64,000 bases of DNA from CAVWSM01 sp963757805. Its GTDB lineage: Bacteria > Actinomycetota > Actinomycetes > Jiangellales > Jiangellaceae. The position numbers and the translations under genes were made by a program. Positions 8,294-18,931 of the stretch are shown here, piece after piece. The notes under the pieces were generated by a model. It was not told the DNA's origin. It worked only from the letters and a program-made list of their open reading frames with translations, and made no database searches. The first letter of the stretch is position 1. Every line of letters starts with the position of its first letter. Where the stretch lies: assembly GCA_963757805.1 (NCBI GenBank), contig CAVWSM010000006.1, positions 558,001-622,000 of the forward strand. Reading direction: 5' to 3'.

Positions 8294-9182
8294 ATGAAAC
8301 GACGTGAACGGTTCGCGGCTGTCGCAGCCGTGATGGCGGCAGCCCTGGCTGTCCCCGCGGTCGGGGTAGCCAGCAGCGACCGCCGCACCGAGGACAGCCG
8401 CGGCCTGACGGTCGTGGCGCTCGCCGACGATGGCAGCCTGGTCACCGTCCGGGCCGACCGGCCTAACCTCCCTCGCGACATCGAGCGGGTCAAGGGACTC
8501 GACGGCGACAAGAAGCTGGTCGGGGTCGACTTCCGCGTACAGGACGGCAAGCTGTACGGAGTCGGCGACGCCGGTGGCATCTACACCATCAACCGCCAGA
8601 ACGGTCGGGCCACCAAGGTCTCCCAGCTCTCCGTCGCACTGAGCGGCACCCAGTTCGGGGTCGACTTCAACCCGGCCGCCAACCGGCTGCGCGTTGTCAG
8701 CGACACCGGTCAGAACCTGCGCCACAACATCGACGACCCGATGGGCGCGCCCGCAGCCGGTGTGACGGCCGTGGACGGCGACGCTCACGTACCCCGCCAC
8801 GCCGACGGCGCCGGCCACGACGGCCACTGGTGTCAGCGCGGCGGCGTACACCAACAATGACCTCGACGCCAACACAGCGACGACGCTGTACGACATCGAC
8901 GTCATGCTCGACCAGGTTGTCGTGCAGTCGCCGGCCAACGCCGGCCTGCTCGCGGCCACGGGCAAGCTCACGGTCGACGCGAGCGCGCCTGCTGGGTTCG
9001 ACATCTACAGCGAGGTCCGGCAGGGCGTCACGGTGGACAACACCGCTCTCGCCGTCCTGCAGGCTGACGGCCGGTCTCGTCTGTTCGACGTCGACCTGCT
9101 GACCGGCAACGCGAAGTCGCTCGGCTCGTTCCTCCGCGGCTGGACCGTCGTGGACGTCGCGATCCCGCTCGACCAGCGGTAG
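8294..9182 (+). CDS. Secreted DUF4394 domain protein (frameshifted)
   Basis: Starts MKRRERFAAVAAVMAAALAV at ATG 8294 behind GAAGGGG; the signal peptide ends near AVGVASS. The body reads LVGVDFRVQDGKLYGVGDAG and FGVDFNPAANRLRVVSDTGQ, the repeated signature of DUF4394 proteins. Near 8770 the frame breaks, and the continuation YTNNDLDANTATTLYDIDVM to IPLDQR completes the domain. The span is 3n+1 bases, so one extra base restores about 295 residues. Function of DUF4394 is not established; secretion is inferred from the signal peptide. Confidence 0.75.
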
Positions 9183-9206
9183 CGCTTCCCACCCGACGGG
9201 CCCAAG

Positions 9207-9248
9207 GATCCGACATCGGCGGTGCCATCGCACTGCCGATGTCGGATC
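9207..9248. terminator. Bidirectional 14-bp hairpin terminator
   Basis: Arms 9207-9220 and 9235-9248 are perfect complements around a 14-nt loop, between the converging DUF4394 and SRPBCC genes. Confidence 0.7.
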
Positions 9249-9266
9249 GTTGCGTTGCGGCGAGGG

Positions 9267-9791
9267 CTACGCGAGCAGCGCGTCGTACTCCTGCCGGAGA
9301 CGGTCCCAACCATGCGCCTTGGCATTGTCGCCGTGCACGGGTGGCACGTCGCCGCCGTCGAGGTGGACCGTGAGCGCAGACCAGCAGAGGTGCCAGCCTG
9401 CCGCGTAGTCCGGCGCGTACGCTCGATCGTCGAACACATGCGTGAACTGCAGCAAGGTGCCGGATGCGGTCGGCGTGAGCTCGTACGTCAGATCGTCGTC
9501 GCCCCACCGCAGCACAAGCCGGCGCGGCGGCTCGACCACGAGCACAGCACCACCGACCGCCTCGGGCACATCCGGCTGGTCGGCATTGTGCGCCAGCTGC
9601 ACGGCGCCGGTCGTGTCGAGGTCGCGGTCGGGACGGTACGGCGCCCAGGTCACGACCTCATCAGCCTTGGTCAGCGCGGCCCAGACTGCGTCGATGGGAT
9701 GGCTCAGCTCGCGCTCCATCGTGAGCACAGTGCGTTGACCGTCGGCGGCGAGTGCCGCGTCGACACGATGGGTGGGCAGGATGCTGCTCAT
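9267..9791 (-). CDS. SRPBCC/AHSA1 family protein
   Basis: 174 residues from ATG 9791. It reads VLTMERELSHPIDAVWAALT at the N-terminus, the START-like fold entry of AHSA1-type proteins, then VEPPRRLVLRWGDDDLTYEL and TLLQFTHVFDD, and ends WDRLRQEYDALLA. These proteins bind hydrophobic ligands in a helix-grip pocket; the ligand cannot be told. Its start overlaps the ArsR stop as TAATG, so the two are translationally coupled, the usual ArsR-SRPBCC pair. Confidence 0.85.
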   Translation of the reverse strand: MSSILPTHRVDAALAADGQRTVLTMERELSHPIDAVWAALTKADEVVTWAPYRPDRDLDTTGAVQLAHNADQPDVPEAVGGAVLVVEPPRRLVLRWGDDDLTYELTPTASGTLLQFTHVFDDRAYAPDYAAGWHLCWSALTVHLDGGDVPPVHGDNAKAHGWDRLRQEYDALLA

Positions 9792-10125
9792 TATTGGTTC
9801 TCCTTCGTCTTGCCGCGGCGGCGATGCCGAGGTGCCGCTCGAGGGCGTCGAAGTGTCGAGTCCAGAGCTCGCGGTGCGGTTGCAGCCAGGCCTCCACGTC
9901 ATCCAGCGGCTGGCCGGTGAGCCGGTAGACGCGGCGCGCACCGTCGGTGCGTGCGGCGACGATGCCGGCATCCCGCAGGATCCGCAGGTGCTTGGACACG
10001 TTGGGCTGGGCGACACCGAGCTCGTCGACGAGCTCCGACACGTCGCGCTCGTCGTCCAGGAGCAGATCGAGGATCTGCCGGCGGGACGCATCGGCGATGA
10101 CCGCAAAGCCGTCGGTCACTGGCAT
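9791..10125 (-). CDS. ArsR-family transcriptional regulator (frameshift near end)
   Basis: Reads MPVTDGFAVIADASRRQILD, then ELGVAQPNVSKHLRILRDAG, a winged-helix recognition helix typical of ArsR repressors; no CxC metal site is seen. Start taken at ATG 10125; a TTG at 10134 is possible. After ERHLG the written frame runs on into the next gene. A frame change near 9825 gives the ending GKTKENQ and a TAATG overlap with the SRPBCC gene, which looks like the true structure. It probably represses its own operon through the palindrome at 10147-10168. Confidence 0.8.
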
Positions 10126-10146
10126 GCTCCGCAATATGCTCCCAGG

Positions 10147-10168
10147 GGCATATGCCTGTCAAGGCATA
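10147..10168 (-). promoter_or_regulatory. Candidate ArsR operator
   Basis: GGCATATGCC (10147-10156) is a perfect palindrome overlapping a second inverted repeat TATGCCT-GTCA-AGGCATA (10151-10168), 22 bp upstream of the ArsR start. Position and symmetry fit an autoregulatory operator. Confidence 0.5.
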
Positions 10169-10170
10169 CC

Positions 10171-10260
10171 GGAATGACCACGTCCAGCAGGAGTGTCCAC
10201 GCACCACCAGGGCTTGAGGCCTGTCAGGGCGGGGTGAAACCTGCTGGACGTGGTCATTCC
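10171..10260. repeat. Long inverted repeat, 21-bp perfect arms
   Basis: Arms 10171-10191 and 10240-10260 are perfect complements with a 48-nt loop, between the divergently placed ArsR promoter and the 3' end of glnE. It could be a terminator for glnE or a member of a dispersed palindromic element. Confidence 0.6.
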
Positions 10261-10269
10261 ACGGCCCGC

Positions 10270-13264
10270 TCAGCCCTCGTAGAACACCCGCTCCACGACG
10301 CCGCGCGCCCGGCGGGTCACCCGCAGGTAGGTCTCCATGAACAGCTCCGACTCCCCCGGCCCAAACCCGAGCAACCGCGCGACTGAGTGGAGCTCGCGGA
10401 GGCTGGTCGGCAGCGAGTCGCTCGGCCGCCCACGGACAAGCAGCACGGCGTTGCGGGCCCGGCTGGCCAGCCGCCAGGCGGCGACCAGGTCGTCGCGATC
10501 GGCAGTGGCCAACAGACCCGCATCCGCGGCCGCGTCGAGTGCGGCGACAGTGCCGGTCGTCCGCAACGCCGGCACGGATCCGGCGTGCCGCAGCTGGATC
10601 AGCTGGGCAACCCACTCGACGTCGGCCAAACCGCCGCGGCCGAGCTTGGTGTGGGTCGCCGGGTTGGCGCCGCGCGGCAGCCGTTCGGCCTCGATCCGCG
10701 ACTTGATGCGTCTGATCTCACGGACGTCCTCGGCGCCGAGGCCCTCGACGGGATAACGATGCGGTTCGAGCATGGCGACGAACCGCTCGCCGAGCTCGGC
10801 ATCGCCGGCAACCGCGTCGGCCCGGAGCAACGCCTGGCGCTCCCACCCGAGGGCCCAGCGTTGGTAGTAGGCCACGTACGACGCGAAGGTCCGCACGAGT
10901 GGACCGTTCTTGCCCTCGGGGCGCAGTGTGGCGTCCACCGCGAGCGGCGGGTCAGGCGCTGGGATCGAGAGCAACCGGCGCAGCTCGTTGACGACTGCAA
11001 GTGCTGCGTCAGCCGCGTCTCGTTCGCGCGCTGCCGGGTGTGGCTCGTGCACGATGAGCACGTCGGCGTCGCTCGCGTACCCCATCTCTTGCCCACCAAG
11101 GCGGCCCATGCCGATCAGCGCGATGCGCGTCGGCAGGTCCCATCGGCGCTCGGACTCGACGGCGTTGGTGGCGGCCGCAAGCCCGCCCTGCAGGGTTGCC
11201 CGCGCGACCGCAGACAGCGCCGCGCCGACGTCATCGGGTGCGAGCAGCCCGAGCACGTCTGCCACGGCGGTGCGGAACAGCTCGCGCCGCCGCACAGCAC
11301 GTACGGCCGCTGCGGCCGCCACCGGGTCCTCGTACCTCGTCGCGGCCGCAAGCATCTCCGCCGCCAGCGAGTCGTACGGCCTCGGCGTGAGCTCGGAAGG
11401 ATCCGCCAGCATCTGTACGGCCTCCGGCGCGCGGAGCAGCAGATCCGTGGCGTAGCGGCTGGATGCCAGCACGCGGGCCATGTATTCCGCGGCCGCACCC
11501 TCGTCGCGCAGCAGCCGCAGGTACCAATGCGTGTCGCCCAGCGCATCACTGACCTGGCGGAACCCGAGCAGGCCCGCGTCAGGGTCGGGTGCATCGGCGA
11601 ACCACCCGAGCAGCACCGGCAACAGCGTCCGTTGGATCGCCGCGCGACGCGACAGTCCCGAGGTGAGCGCCTCGATGTGCCGCAAGGCGCCCACTGGATC
11701 TTCGTAACCCAGCGCCACCAGTCGCTGGCGCGCTGCCTGCGGTGTGAGCCGTGCGTCGTCGCCGTGCAGGCGGGCGACTGCGGCGAGCAGCGGTCTGTAG
11801 AAGAGCTTTTCGTGCAGTCGGCGCACTTCCCGGGCGTGCTGTCGCCACGTCGTCGTGAGCTCGGCGACCGGATCCTGCCTGATAGCCGAGCGAGCGGCCG
11901 AGCCGGCGCAGGTCGGCCTCGGCTTCCGGCATGAGATGCGTACGTCGCAAGCGGTGCAGCTGCACGCGGTGCTCGACGCGACGCAGGAACACGTAGGCCG
12001 CCGAGAGCTCCGCCGCGTCGGCGCGTCCCACGTACCCGCCGGCGGCGAGCGCAGCCAGGGCTTCGAGGGTGTTGGGCGAACGCAGCGCCTCGTCCGAGCG
12101 TCCATGGACGAGCTGCAGGAGCTGCACCGCGAACTCGACGTCGCGCAAACCCCCCGGCCCTAGCTTGAGCTGTCGGTCGGCTTCGGCAGGGCGTACGTGC
12201 GCTTCCACCCGCCGTCGCATCTCCTGCACGTCCTCGACGAAGCCATCGCGATCAGCGGCCGCCCACACGAGCGGTGCCACCGCGTCGATGTACGCCTCGC
12301 CCAGCTTGGCGTCGCCCGCGATCGGTCGCGCCTTGAGCAGCGCCTGGAACTCCCATGTTTTAGCCCAGCGCTCGTAGTAGGCGACGTGGCTGGCCAGTGT
12401 GCGGACCAGCGGCCCGCGCTTGCCTTCCGGCCGCAGCGCCGCGTCGACCTCCCAGATGCTGCCTTCGGGCGATGGGCTCGAGCAGACCTGCATGACTCGG
12501 CTCGCGAGCCGGGTCGCCGTGCGCAACGCTGCGTGCTCGTCTGCACCATCCACCGGCTCGGCTACGAACACCACGTCGACGTCGCTCACGTAGTTGAGCT
12601 CGCGCCCTCCGCACTTACCCATCCCGATCACGGCGAGCCGGCACGGCGTCGCGTCCGCCCGCACACCGGCGCGTGCTATCGCGAGCGCCGCCTGCAGCGT
12701 GCCGGCAGCGAGGTCGGCCAACTCGGCACCGACGGCCGCGAGCGGCATGTTGTCAGCGAGGTCGCGCGCGGCGAGATGCAGAAGGCGACGACGGTACGCG
12801 ACACGCAGCGTCACGAGCATCGTCTCGTCGTCGGCGGCGGCGACCGGATCGTCAACTGTCGGGTCGGCCCCGACCGCCTCCAGCATGCCCCGCGCGATCT
12901 CACCCGGCCCGGGGGCGGTGAGCTCGTCGCCGACCAGATCCCGCCAATGCTCCGGATGCCGTACGAGATGGTCGCCGAGCGCGGTGGACGAGCCGAGCAC
13001 GGCGACCAGTCTCGCCAGCAGACCGTCGTCGGTGCGGAGTGCCCGCCGTAGCGCATCCCGGTCCGGCGCGGCCCCCAGCAGTCTGGCCAACGCGTCGAGC
13101 GCGAGGTCAGGCTCGGCGGCCTCCCGGATGGCCAGGACGAGGGAGTCCTCGTAGTCCCGCACGCCGATCGCGTCGAGCGTCGCCTGTGCGCGACTCGGAT
13201 CGCTGAACCCGAGTCGCGCCAGCCGCGCCGCAGGCGAGGGCGTGCGGGCACCGTCGAGCGTCAC
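10270..13264 (-). CDS. glnE: Glutamine synthetase adenylyltransferase/adenylyl-removase GlnE
   Basis: Bifunctional enzyme that adenylylates and deadenylylates glutamine synthetase in response to nitrogen state. Both nucleotidyltransferase domains show their glycine-rich and D-x-D motifs: GMGKCGGRELNYVSDVDVVF in the N-terminal removase domain and GMGRLGGQEMGYASDADVLI in the C-terminal transferase domain. The linker helices (RLHEKLFYRPLLAAVARL) are intact. The span is 3n+1 bases and the frame changes near 11880, between RSLGYQ and DPVAEL; with one base removed it gives about 997 residues, the normal length. Start is GTG 13264 because a TAGGTT box lies 7 nt upstream, ruling against TTG 13273. 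The glnA2-type gene lies just beyond the ABC gene on the same strand. Confidence 0.9.
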
Positions 13265-13271
13265 GCCGTCC

Positions 13272-13277
13272 AACCTA
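13272..13277 (-). promoter_or_regulatory. -10 box of leaderless glnE
   Basis: TAGGTT with a 7-nt gap to GTG 13264, so the transcript would start at the start codon. Confidence 0.55.
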
Positions 13278-13371
13278 CCCAGCGCCCGCGACGTCCTCGT
13301 TGTAGAGCGACATGCACACCATGTCGGCCTCGAACCCGAGCGACTCCTCCTGAGTGCCTAGCGCCGTCAGA

Positions 13372-15258
13372 TCAGTCTGTGGCGTCCGTCAGGTAGGCCT
13401 GCGCCTGCAACGCGAACAGCTCGGCGTAGACACCACCGTGAGCCATCAGCTCCGCGTGCGTGCCGGTCTCGGCGACACGTCCACCGTCGAGCACATAGAT
13501 CCGGTCGGCGTGCCGCACGCTCGAGAACCGGTGCGAGATCAGCAGCACCGTGCGCCCCTCGAGCAGGGACCCGATCCGCTCGAAGAGGTCGTGCTCCGCT
13601 CGCGGGTCGAGCGACGCGGTCGGCTCGTCAAGCACCACGAACGGCGCGCCACGGAAGAACGCGCGCGCCAGTGCGACTCGTTGCCACTGCCCGACCGAGA
13701 GATCGGATCCGCCGATGAACTCCGGCCCGAGCACCGTGTCGTAGCCCTGTGGCAACCCGGTCAGGAACTCGTCGGCGTCGGCGTGCATCGCCGCCACACG
13801 GATTGCTGCGTCATCGTCGATGGCCTCGACATGGCCGAGCCCGATGTTGTCGCGGGCGCTGACGTGGAATCGTACGAAGTCCTGGAAGATCACCGCGACG
13901 GACTGGCGCAGCTCGTGCGGGTCGACCGTTGCGATATCGACGCCGTCCCACCTGATCGTGCCCGTGGCCGGGTGGTAGAGCCCAGCGAGCAGCTTGGCCA
14001 AGGTGGTCTTGCCGGACCCGTTCTCCCCCACCAATGCCACGATCTCGCCGGCATCGACACGCAGCGAGACCCCGTCGAGTGCCGCGGTATCGCCTGTCGG
14101 ATAGCGGAATGACACGTTGTCGACCTCGAGCGCCTGGAACCCGCGCGGAGCAGGAGCCTTCGGCTCGGCGTCGCGCACCTCCGGAAGCAGCGCCGTGAAC
14201 GCGAGGTAGTCGTCCACATAGAGCCCGGCCTCGGCCAACGTCCCGGCGGCAAAGCCCGCGGTCGTCAGCCGCTCACCCACCACCGCAATGCCCGCGATCG
14301 CGATGCCCGCCGAGGACAGCGGGACACCGCCGCTCAACGTGAACCACGAACCCGCCACGAGCGTGGCGACCAGCACGAGCCCGATGCCGAGGTTGGCCAC
14401 GAGCGAGTTGCGCAGCTGGCGTCGTGCGACGGTCCGCAGCTCGGCAATGCGCTCGTCGTAGAGCGCGTCATGGCGCGCCCGCAGGTAGTCAGCGAGCCCG
14501 AAGGCGCGCACTTCCTTGGCCTCATCTCGCCCGGTGAGCACCGACGCGAGGTAATTGCGCTCCCGGTCGCGCGGTGTCATGCGCCAGAAGAACCGGTAGA
14601 ACGCCTCCCCCCGGCGCGACGCGACGAGCCACGCGGGAAGGAAGACGAGGCAGATGAGCGGCACGAGCAGTGGTTCGATGGCGACAAGTGCAATCAGTAC
14701 GCCGACAACGCCGACTCCGGCGCGAACCAGTCCGGACAAGCCGAAGACAAGGTTGAGAGGCTGCGGACCGCTCATGCGCATCCGCTGGATCCGGTTGTGG
14801 AACGACGGTGTCTCGAACGCGAGCAGGTCGACTGCGGCCGAGACGTCGAGCACCTGCTGCTCGATGTGCCGGCTCATCAGCTCGCCCAGGATCTCCTGGC
14901 GCTCACGCTGCACCGCGGCGGCGAAGAACTGCAGGGTCGCAACGCCGCCTATGGCGAGTGCCCAGGGGACGACGGCGCTGAGCGAGTCACCGTCGGCGAC
15001 CGCGTCCAGCAACGCATCGAGACCCTGCTGGCCTAGCAGCAGCATGGCCGCGATGCCCAGGCCACCGACGAGCTGCAGGGCCGTCGAGGCGACGAACTCA
15101 CCGCGACCGGCCTGCCAGGCGATTGCCAGGGCCGCCCGAGTCAGCCGCGGCAGCTGACGGACGGCGACCTTGGCCTTCGGGTCCGGCTGCATATCGAAGA
15201 TCGTGACCGGCGCGGAGTCGTCCTCGGTTGCGCCAGCACCAGCGACGAGGTTGCTCAC
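13372..15258 (-). CDS. ABC exporter, fused membrane and ATPase domains
   Basis: 628 residues from GTG 15258, behind GGCGGGG. The N-terminal half (about 30-330) is a six-helix type I exporter membrane domain, with hydrophobic stretches such as GLGIAAMLLLGQQGL and AGVGVVGVLIALVAI. The C-terminal ATPase has Walker A GENGSGKTT, Q-loop FQDFVRF, signature LSVGQWQRVALARA, Walker B FVVLDEPTASLD and the switch histidine in LISHRFSSV. It works as a homodimer or with a partner, exporting an unknown substrate. The C-terminal part of the membrane domain resembles lipid or peptide exporters, but the substrate cannot be told. Confidence 0.88.
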   Translation of the reverse strand: MSNLVAGAGATEDDSAPVTIFDMQPDPKAKVAVRQLPRLTRAALAIAWQAGRGEFVASTALQLVGGLGIAAMLLLGQQGLDALLDAVADGDSLSAVVPWALAIGGVATLQFFAAAVQRERQEILGELMSRHIEQQVLDVSAAVDLLAFETPSFHNRIQRMRMSGPQPLNLVFGLSGLVRAGVGVVGVLIALVAIEPLLVPLICLVFLPAWLVASRRGEAFYRFFWRMTPRDRERNYLASVLTGRDEAKEVRAFGLADYLRARHDALYDERIAELRTVARRQLRNSLVANLGIGLVLVATLVAGSWFTLSGGVPLSSAGIAIAGIAVVGERLTTAGFAAGTLAEAGLYVDDYLAFTALLPEVRDAEPKAPAPRGFQALEVDNVSFRYPTGDTAALDGVSLRVDAGEIVALVGENGSGKTTLAKLLAGLYHPATGTIRWDGVDIATVDPHELRQSVAVIFQDFVRFHVSARDNIGLGHVEAIDDDAAIRVAAMHADADEFLTGLPQGYDTVLGPEFIGGSDLSVGQWQRVALARAFFRGAPFVVLDEPTASLDPRAEHDLFERIGSLLEGRTVLLISHRFSSVRHADRIYVLDGGRVAETGTHAELMAHGGVYAELFALQAQAYLTDATD

Positions 15259-15679
15259 CCCGCCAGTGTGGCCGACTCGCGAGGCCAAGAAGGTCTGGAT
15301 TTCGTGAGCTGCGCGAGCCGAGCGCCTCGAGGACGCGCGGCGGCACGCGCTTGGAGGGCCAGCGGGCGCATCGCGCTGCGGGGCGTGCGCCGTGCGCTAC
15401 AAGGTTGACTCCATGTGCACACCCTCCGCGGGAGGCATGGCTCCAGGGCTAGTTCCACTGAGGTCACGAAATTGACCGCTATGGAACGGGTCCGCGTGCA
15501 GCGTCCGCTCGCCCTCAGACTGACCGCGCGCGCTCAACGTTCGTCTGAGGGCGCTTTCCGCTGGATTCGCGAACGTCGAGCGCGCACGGTGGGCGCATTC
15601 GGCGCAGCCGCCGGCCGAAAGACAGGCGTGGAGCGCCGGACCGCAACCACTGCCGCAGGGACCGCCACCCTCGACGGCC
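15259..15679. other. Intergenic region between ABC exporter and glnA2
   Basis: No convincing gene. It contains one hairpin (15510-15553) downstream of glnA2 and should also carry the ABC promoter. Confidence 0.45.
15510..15553 (-). terminator. Hairpin downstream of glnA2
   Basis: Arms 15510-15520 and 15543-15553 form an 11-bp perfect stem about 130 bp past the glnA2 stop; no strong U-tract. Confidence 0.45.
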
Positions 15680-17017
15680 TCACATGACGGGCAGCATGCG
15701 TTCGAGCTCGTACGAGGTCACCTGCCGGCGGTAGTCCTCCCACTCGGCCTTCTTGTTGCGCAGGAAGAAGTCGAACACGTGCTCACCCAGCGTCTGCGCG
15801 ACGAGCTCGCTGCGCTCCATCACGTCGATCGCATCGGCCAGGGACGCGGGCAGCGGGTCGATGCCGAGTGCGCGGCGCTCCTGGTGCGTGAGCGCCCAGA
15901 CATCGTCCTCGGCGCCCGGCGGCAGGTCGTACGACTGCTCGATGCCCTCCAGCCCGGCCGCGAGGAGCACGGCGAACGCGAGGTAGGGGTTGCACGCCGA
16001 GTCGAGCGCGCGGAACTCGATGCGGGTCGACTGGCCCTTCTGCGGCTTGTACATCGGCACGCGCACCAGGGCGGAGCGGTTGTTGTGGCCCCAGCAGACG
16101 TAGGCCGGCGCCTCGCCGCCTCCGTACAGCCGCTTGTACGAGTTGACCCACTGGTTGGTGACGGCGGTGATCTCGGGGGCATGCCGGAGCACACCGGCGA
16201 TGAACGACCGGCCGACCTTCGACAGCTGGTACTCCGCGCCGGCCTCGTGGAATGCGTTGCGGTCGCCTTCGAACAGCGACAGGTGCGTGTGCATGCCCGA
16301 GCCCGGGAAGTTGGTGAACGGCTTGGGCATGAACGAGGCGAAGAGCCCCTGTGAGAGCGCGACCTCCTTGATGACAAGGCGGAACGTCATGATGTTGTCG
16401 GCTGTGGTGAGCGCGTCGGCGTAACGCAGGTCGATCTCCTGCTGCCCCGGGGCACCCTCGTGGTGGCTGAACTCCACCGAGATGCCCATCGACTCGAGCA
16501 TGGTGATCGCAGATCGGCGGAAGTCGTGTGAGACGCCGTGGGGCGTGTGGTCGAAGTAGCCGCTCGCGTCCACCGGCTCGGGCTCCCGGCCCGCGGTCGG
16601 CTCACCCTTGAACACGAAGAACTCGATCTCGGGGTGCGTGTAGAACGTGAAGCCGAGGTCGGCCGCGCGCGTCAGCGTCCGCTTGAGGACATAGCGCGGG
16701 TCCGCGAACGAAGGCGACCCGTCGGGCATCAGGATGTCGCAGAACATGCGCGCGGTGCCCTGCAGGTCGCCGCGCCAGGGCAGCACCTGGAACGTCGACG
16801 GGTCGGGCTTCGCGAGCATGTCGCTCTCGTGCACCCGGGCGAATCCCTCGATCGCCGACCCGTCGAAACCGATGCCCTCGTCGAACGCGCTGTCGAGCTC
16901 GGCTGGCGCCACCGCTACCGACTTGAGGTAGCCGAGGACGTCGGTGAACCACAGCCGTACGAAGCGGATCTCGCGCTCCTCGAGCGCCCGGAGCACGAAC
17001 TCCTGCTGCTTGTCCAT
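15680..17017 (-). CDS. glnA: Type I glutamine synthetase, GlnA2-like
   Basis: 445 residues from ATG 17017, behind GGGGGAGG. It makes glutamine from glutamate, ammonia and ATP, or uses a related amine. Visible motifs: FDGSAIEGFARVHESDM (beta-grasp domain), EIEFFVF and HHEGAPGQQEIDLRYADAL (metal-binding glutamates and histidine), GSGMHTHLSLF, and the ATP/glutamate-binding NNRSALVRVP and EFRALDSACNPYLAFAVLL. Length and position next to glnE match GlnA2 of mycobacteria (Rv2222c) rather than the longer GlnA1. It lies 33 bp after the MFS gene on the same strand, so read-through is possible. Confidence 0.92.
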   Translation of the reverse strand: MDKQQEFVLRALEEREIRFVRLWFTDVLGYLKSVAVAPAELDSAFDEGIGFDGSAIEGFARVHESDMLAKPDPSTFQVLPWRGDLQGTARMFCDILMPDGSPSFADPRYVLKRTLTRAADLGFTFYTHPEIEFFVFKGEPTAGREPEPVDASGYFDHTPHGVSHDFRRSAITMLESMGISVEFSHHEGAPGQQEIDLRYADALTTADNIMTFRLVIKEVALSQGLFASFMPKPFTNFPGSGMHTHLSLFEGDRNAFHEAGAEYQLSKVGRSFIAGVLRHAPEITAVTNQWVNSYKRLYGGGEAPAYVCWGHNNRSALVRVPMYKPQKGQSTRIEFRALDSACNPYLAFAVLLAAGLEGIEQSYDLPPGAEDDVWALTHQERRALGIDPLPASLADAIDVMERSELVAQTLGEHVFDFFLRNKKAEWEDYRRQVTSYELERMLPVM

Positions 17018-17050
17018 AACGGCATCCTCCCCCGCGGAGGTTACGGACCG

Positions 17051-18311
17051 CTACACGCCTTGCGACACCACAGCGGGCTCGGCGGCGGGCCGCTCCATCA
17101 ATCGCCAGGCTCGCCGAACGAACGGGTCCAGTAGTCACGAGGAAGTACGCCACACCGACGACCGTGATCGCTGCGGTGACGCCGACCCACTCGGTCAGCC
17201 ACCCCCCGAGCAGCCCTCCGATCGGCATCCCGGCCCACGCCAGGCCACCTACGGCGCCGATGACGCGCGCACGCAGGTGTTCCGGGATCCGCTCGAACTC
17301 CGCCGAGGCAAGCAGCGGGTTGATGGCGCCGACGAGGATCGCGCCGACGAGGTTGACGACAATGATCACCCAGAGCGGCACGGGCAGGGCCAGCACGAAG
17401 ATGCGCGGCACCGCGCCGAGCAGGAACGCCCAGGCGTAGGTGCGACGCCGCGGCAGCCGCTCTCCGATGGCGGAGAAGATCAGGGTGCCCACGAACGCGC
17501 CCGCACCGAAAGCCGCCCCGATCGCGCCCAGGACCGCCGGTGACCCGTACCGCTCGTCCGCCCACACCGGCATCAGCACGCCGATGAGTGCCTGGTCGAG
17601 CAGGTTGGTGAGAAAGACCATCGTGGCGATGGCCAACAGCAGCGGATCGAGCCGGACGAACGAGAAGCCCTCACGCAGCTCGCGCACGTAGGTCTTCACG
17701 CGCGAGCCCGAGGTCGCCGCCGCCCGACGCGCCGCCAGCCGAACGAACGTGCCGACGAGCAGTGCGGCGATGGCAAAGCTGACAGCGTTGGCCGCGATGA
17801 CGGTCGGTGCGCCGAACGTCGCCACAAGCAGGGCGCCGAGTGGCGCTCCGATGAACGTGCCCAATCGGAAGGTGCCGTCGACGAGCCCGGAGACGCGCTC
17901 GTTGCTCATGCCGGACTGCTCGGCCAGATCCGGGATCGTCACGTACTTCGCGCTGTCGCCAGGCCCACGGAGCAAGCCGGTCAGGCCAACGAGGACGAGC
18001 AGGAGCGGGAAGGTCAGCATGTCGAGCACGTGCAGCACCGGCACTAGCCCGAGGGTGACCGCGGCCATCGAGTCGCACGTCATGCTGGTGCGGCGCGGCC
18101 CGAACCGGTCGACGATCGGACCGCCGAGAATGCGCGCCGAAACCAGGGCGCCGAGCTCGACGAAGGTCACGACACCCGTCTGCACTGCGCTGCCGGTGCT
18201 CTGCAGGACGAACCACGGGACCGCGATGACGGACATGCGGGTGCCGCTGACGGAGATCAGCTCGGCCGCGAGCAGGCCGTAGAGCCCGGTGCGGCTGCGC
18301 GCGCCGGTCAT
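17051..18311 (-). CDS. MFS transporter (one-base frameshift near C-terminus)
   Basis: About 419 residues from ATG 18311, with 10-12 hydrophobic helices. The loop 2-3 motif of the major facilitator superfamily is seen as GGPIVDRFGPRR, and the central loop as FVRLAARRAAATSGSR. The frame breaks near 17125; removing one C restores PFVRRAWRLMERPAA and a stop at 17051 (span 3n+1). It resembles enterobactin-exporter-like or macrolide-efflux-like MFS pumps. The start overlaps the upstream regulator gene by 4 bp (ATGA), so regulator and pump form one unit and the regulator probably controls its export of a toxic compound. Confidence 0.85.
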
Positions 18312-18931
18312 GGCGTCCCCTCGATCCGTGGAAAGACCTGGGTCTGGACTGTGATGTGGCGGGCCTCGGCGGGCGGGGTGCGGCCCTGCGTCTCGTCGCG
18401 CCACTGGACCACCACTTCGTGCAACTGTCGCGTCAGCTCGGTGGCCTCATCTGCCGTAAGCGTCAGCACGTAGTCACTCATGTCCGACGCTCGGCGCCAC
18501 TCCTCGGAGAGTGTTGGGCCGCGGCGGATGGCCGCCTGGATGTTCCGTGAGTAGAGGTCGCCCACCGTGGACAGGTAGACCGCACCCAGCTCGGCCTCGG
18601 GCGAGTCATCTGCCGGCGTCTCGAAGTACGTCGAGCGGTGTATCGCCCGCCACCAACGTTCGCGGCCCTTGCCGAGCTCGGGAGCGTCGGCCACGAACCC
18701 GTACGCCGCCAGCATCCGCAGGTGATAGCTCGTGGAAGCGCTGGACTCCCCCATCCGCTCGGCCAGCTGGGTGGCGGTCTGCGGACCGTCCACCCGCAGC
18801 GACCCGAGGATGCGCAGCCGAAGCGGGTGGGCGATGCCCCGGAGCGTCGTGGCGTCGGGAGCAACGTCGCGGGTGGGGTCAAACCCGTGTCGTGTCGACG
18901 CGCGGTCAGTTCGGCTGTCTTGCTCGACCAT
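18308..18931 (-). CDS. ArsR-type winged-helix regulator of the MFS gene
   Basis: 207 residues from ATG 18931. It reads LRGIAHPLRLRILGSLRVDG then TATQLAERMGESSASTSYHL, the winged-helix DNA-binding unit of ArsR-like regulators with a DUF-type C-terminal extension. The C-terminal half (about 90-207) is helical, probably for ligand binding or dimerisation. A longer reading from 19003 would cross the operator-like repeats and is less likely. Its stop overlaps the MFS start. Confidence 0.85.
   Translation of the reverse strand: MVEQDSRTDRASTRHGFDPTRDVAPDATTLRGIAHPLRLRILGSLRVDGPQTATQLAERMGESSASTSYHLRMLAAYGFVADAPELGKGRERWWRAIHRSTYFETPADDSPEAELGAVYLSTVGDLYSRNIQAAIRRGPTLSEEWRRASDMSDYVLTLTADEATELTRQLHEVVVQWRDETQGRTPPAEARHITVQTQVFPRIEGTP

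Noticed and set aside
10387..11934. 515-codon plus-strand open frame inside glnE
   Set aside because: Antisense shadow of glnE in high-GC DNA; composition typical of a shadow.
13274..13371. Short minus-strand frame reading MVCMSLYNEDVAGAG before glnE
   Set aside because: Codon use looks protein-like and it overlaps the glnE start, but 15 codons without a ribosome binding site cannot be supported; it could also be the tail of the ABC gene in another frame.
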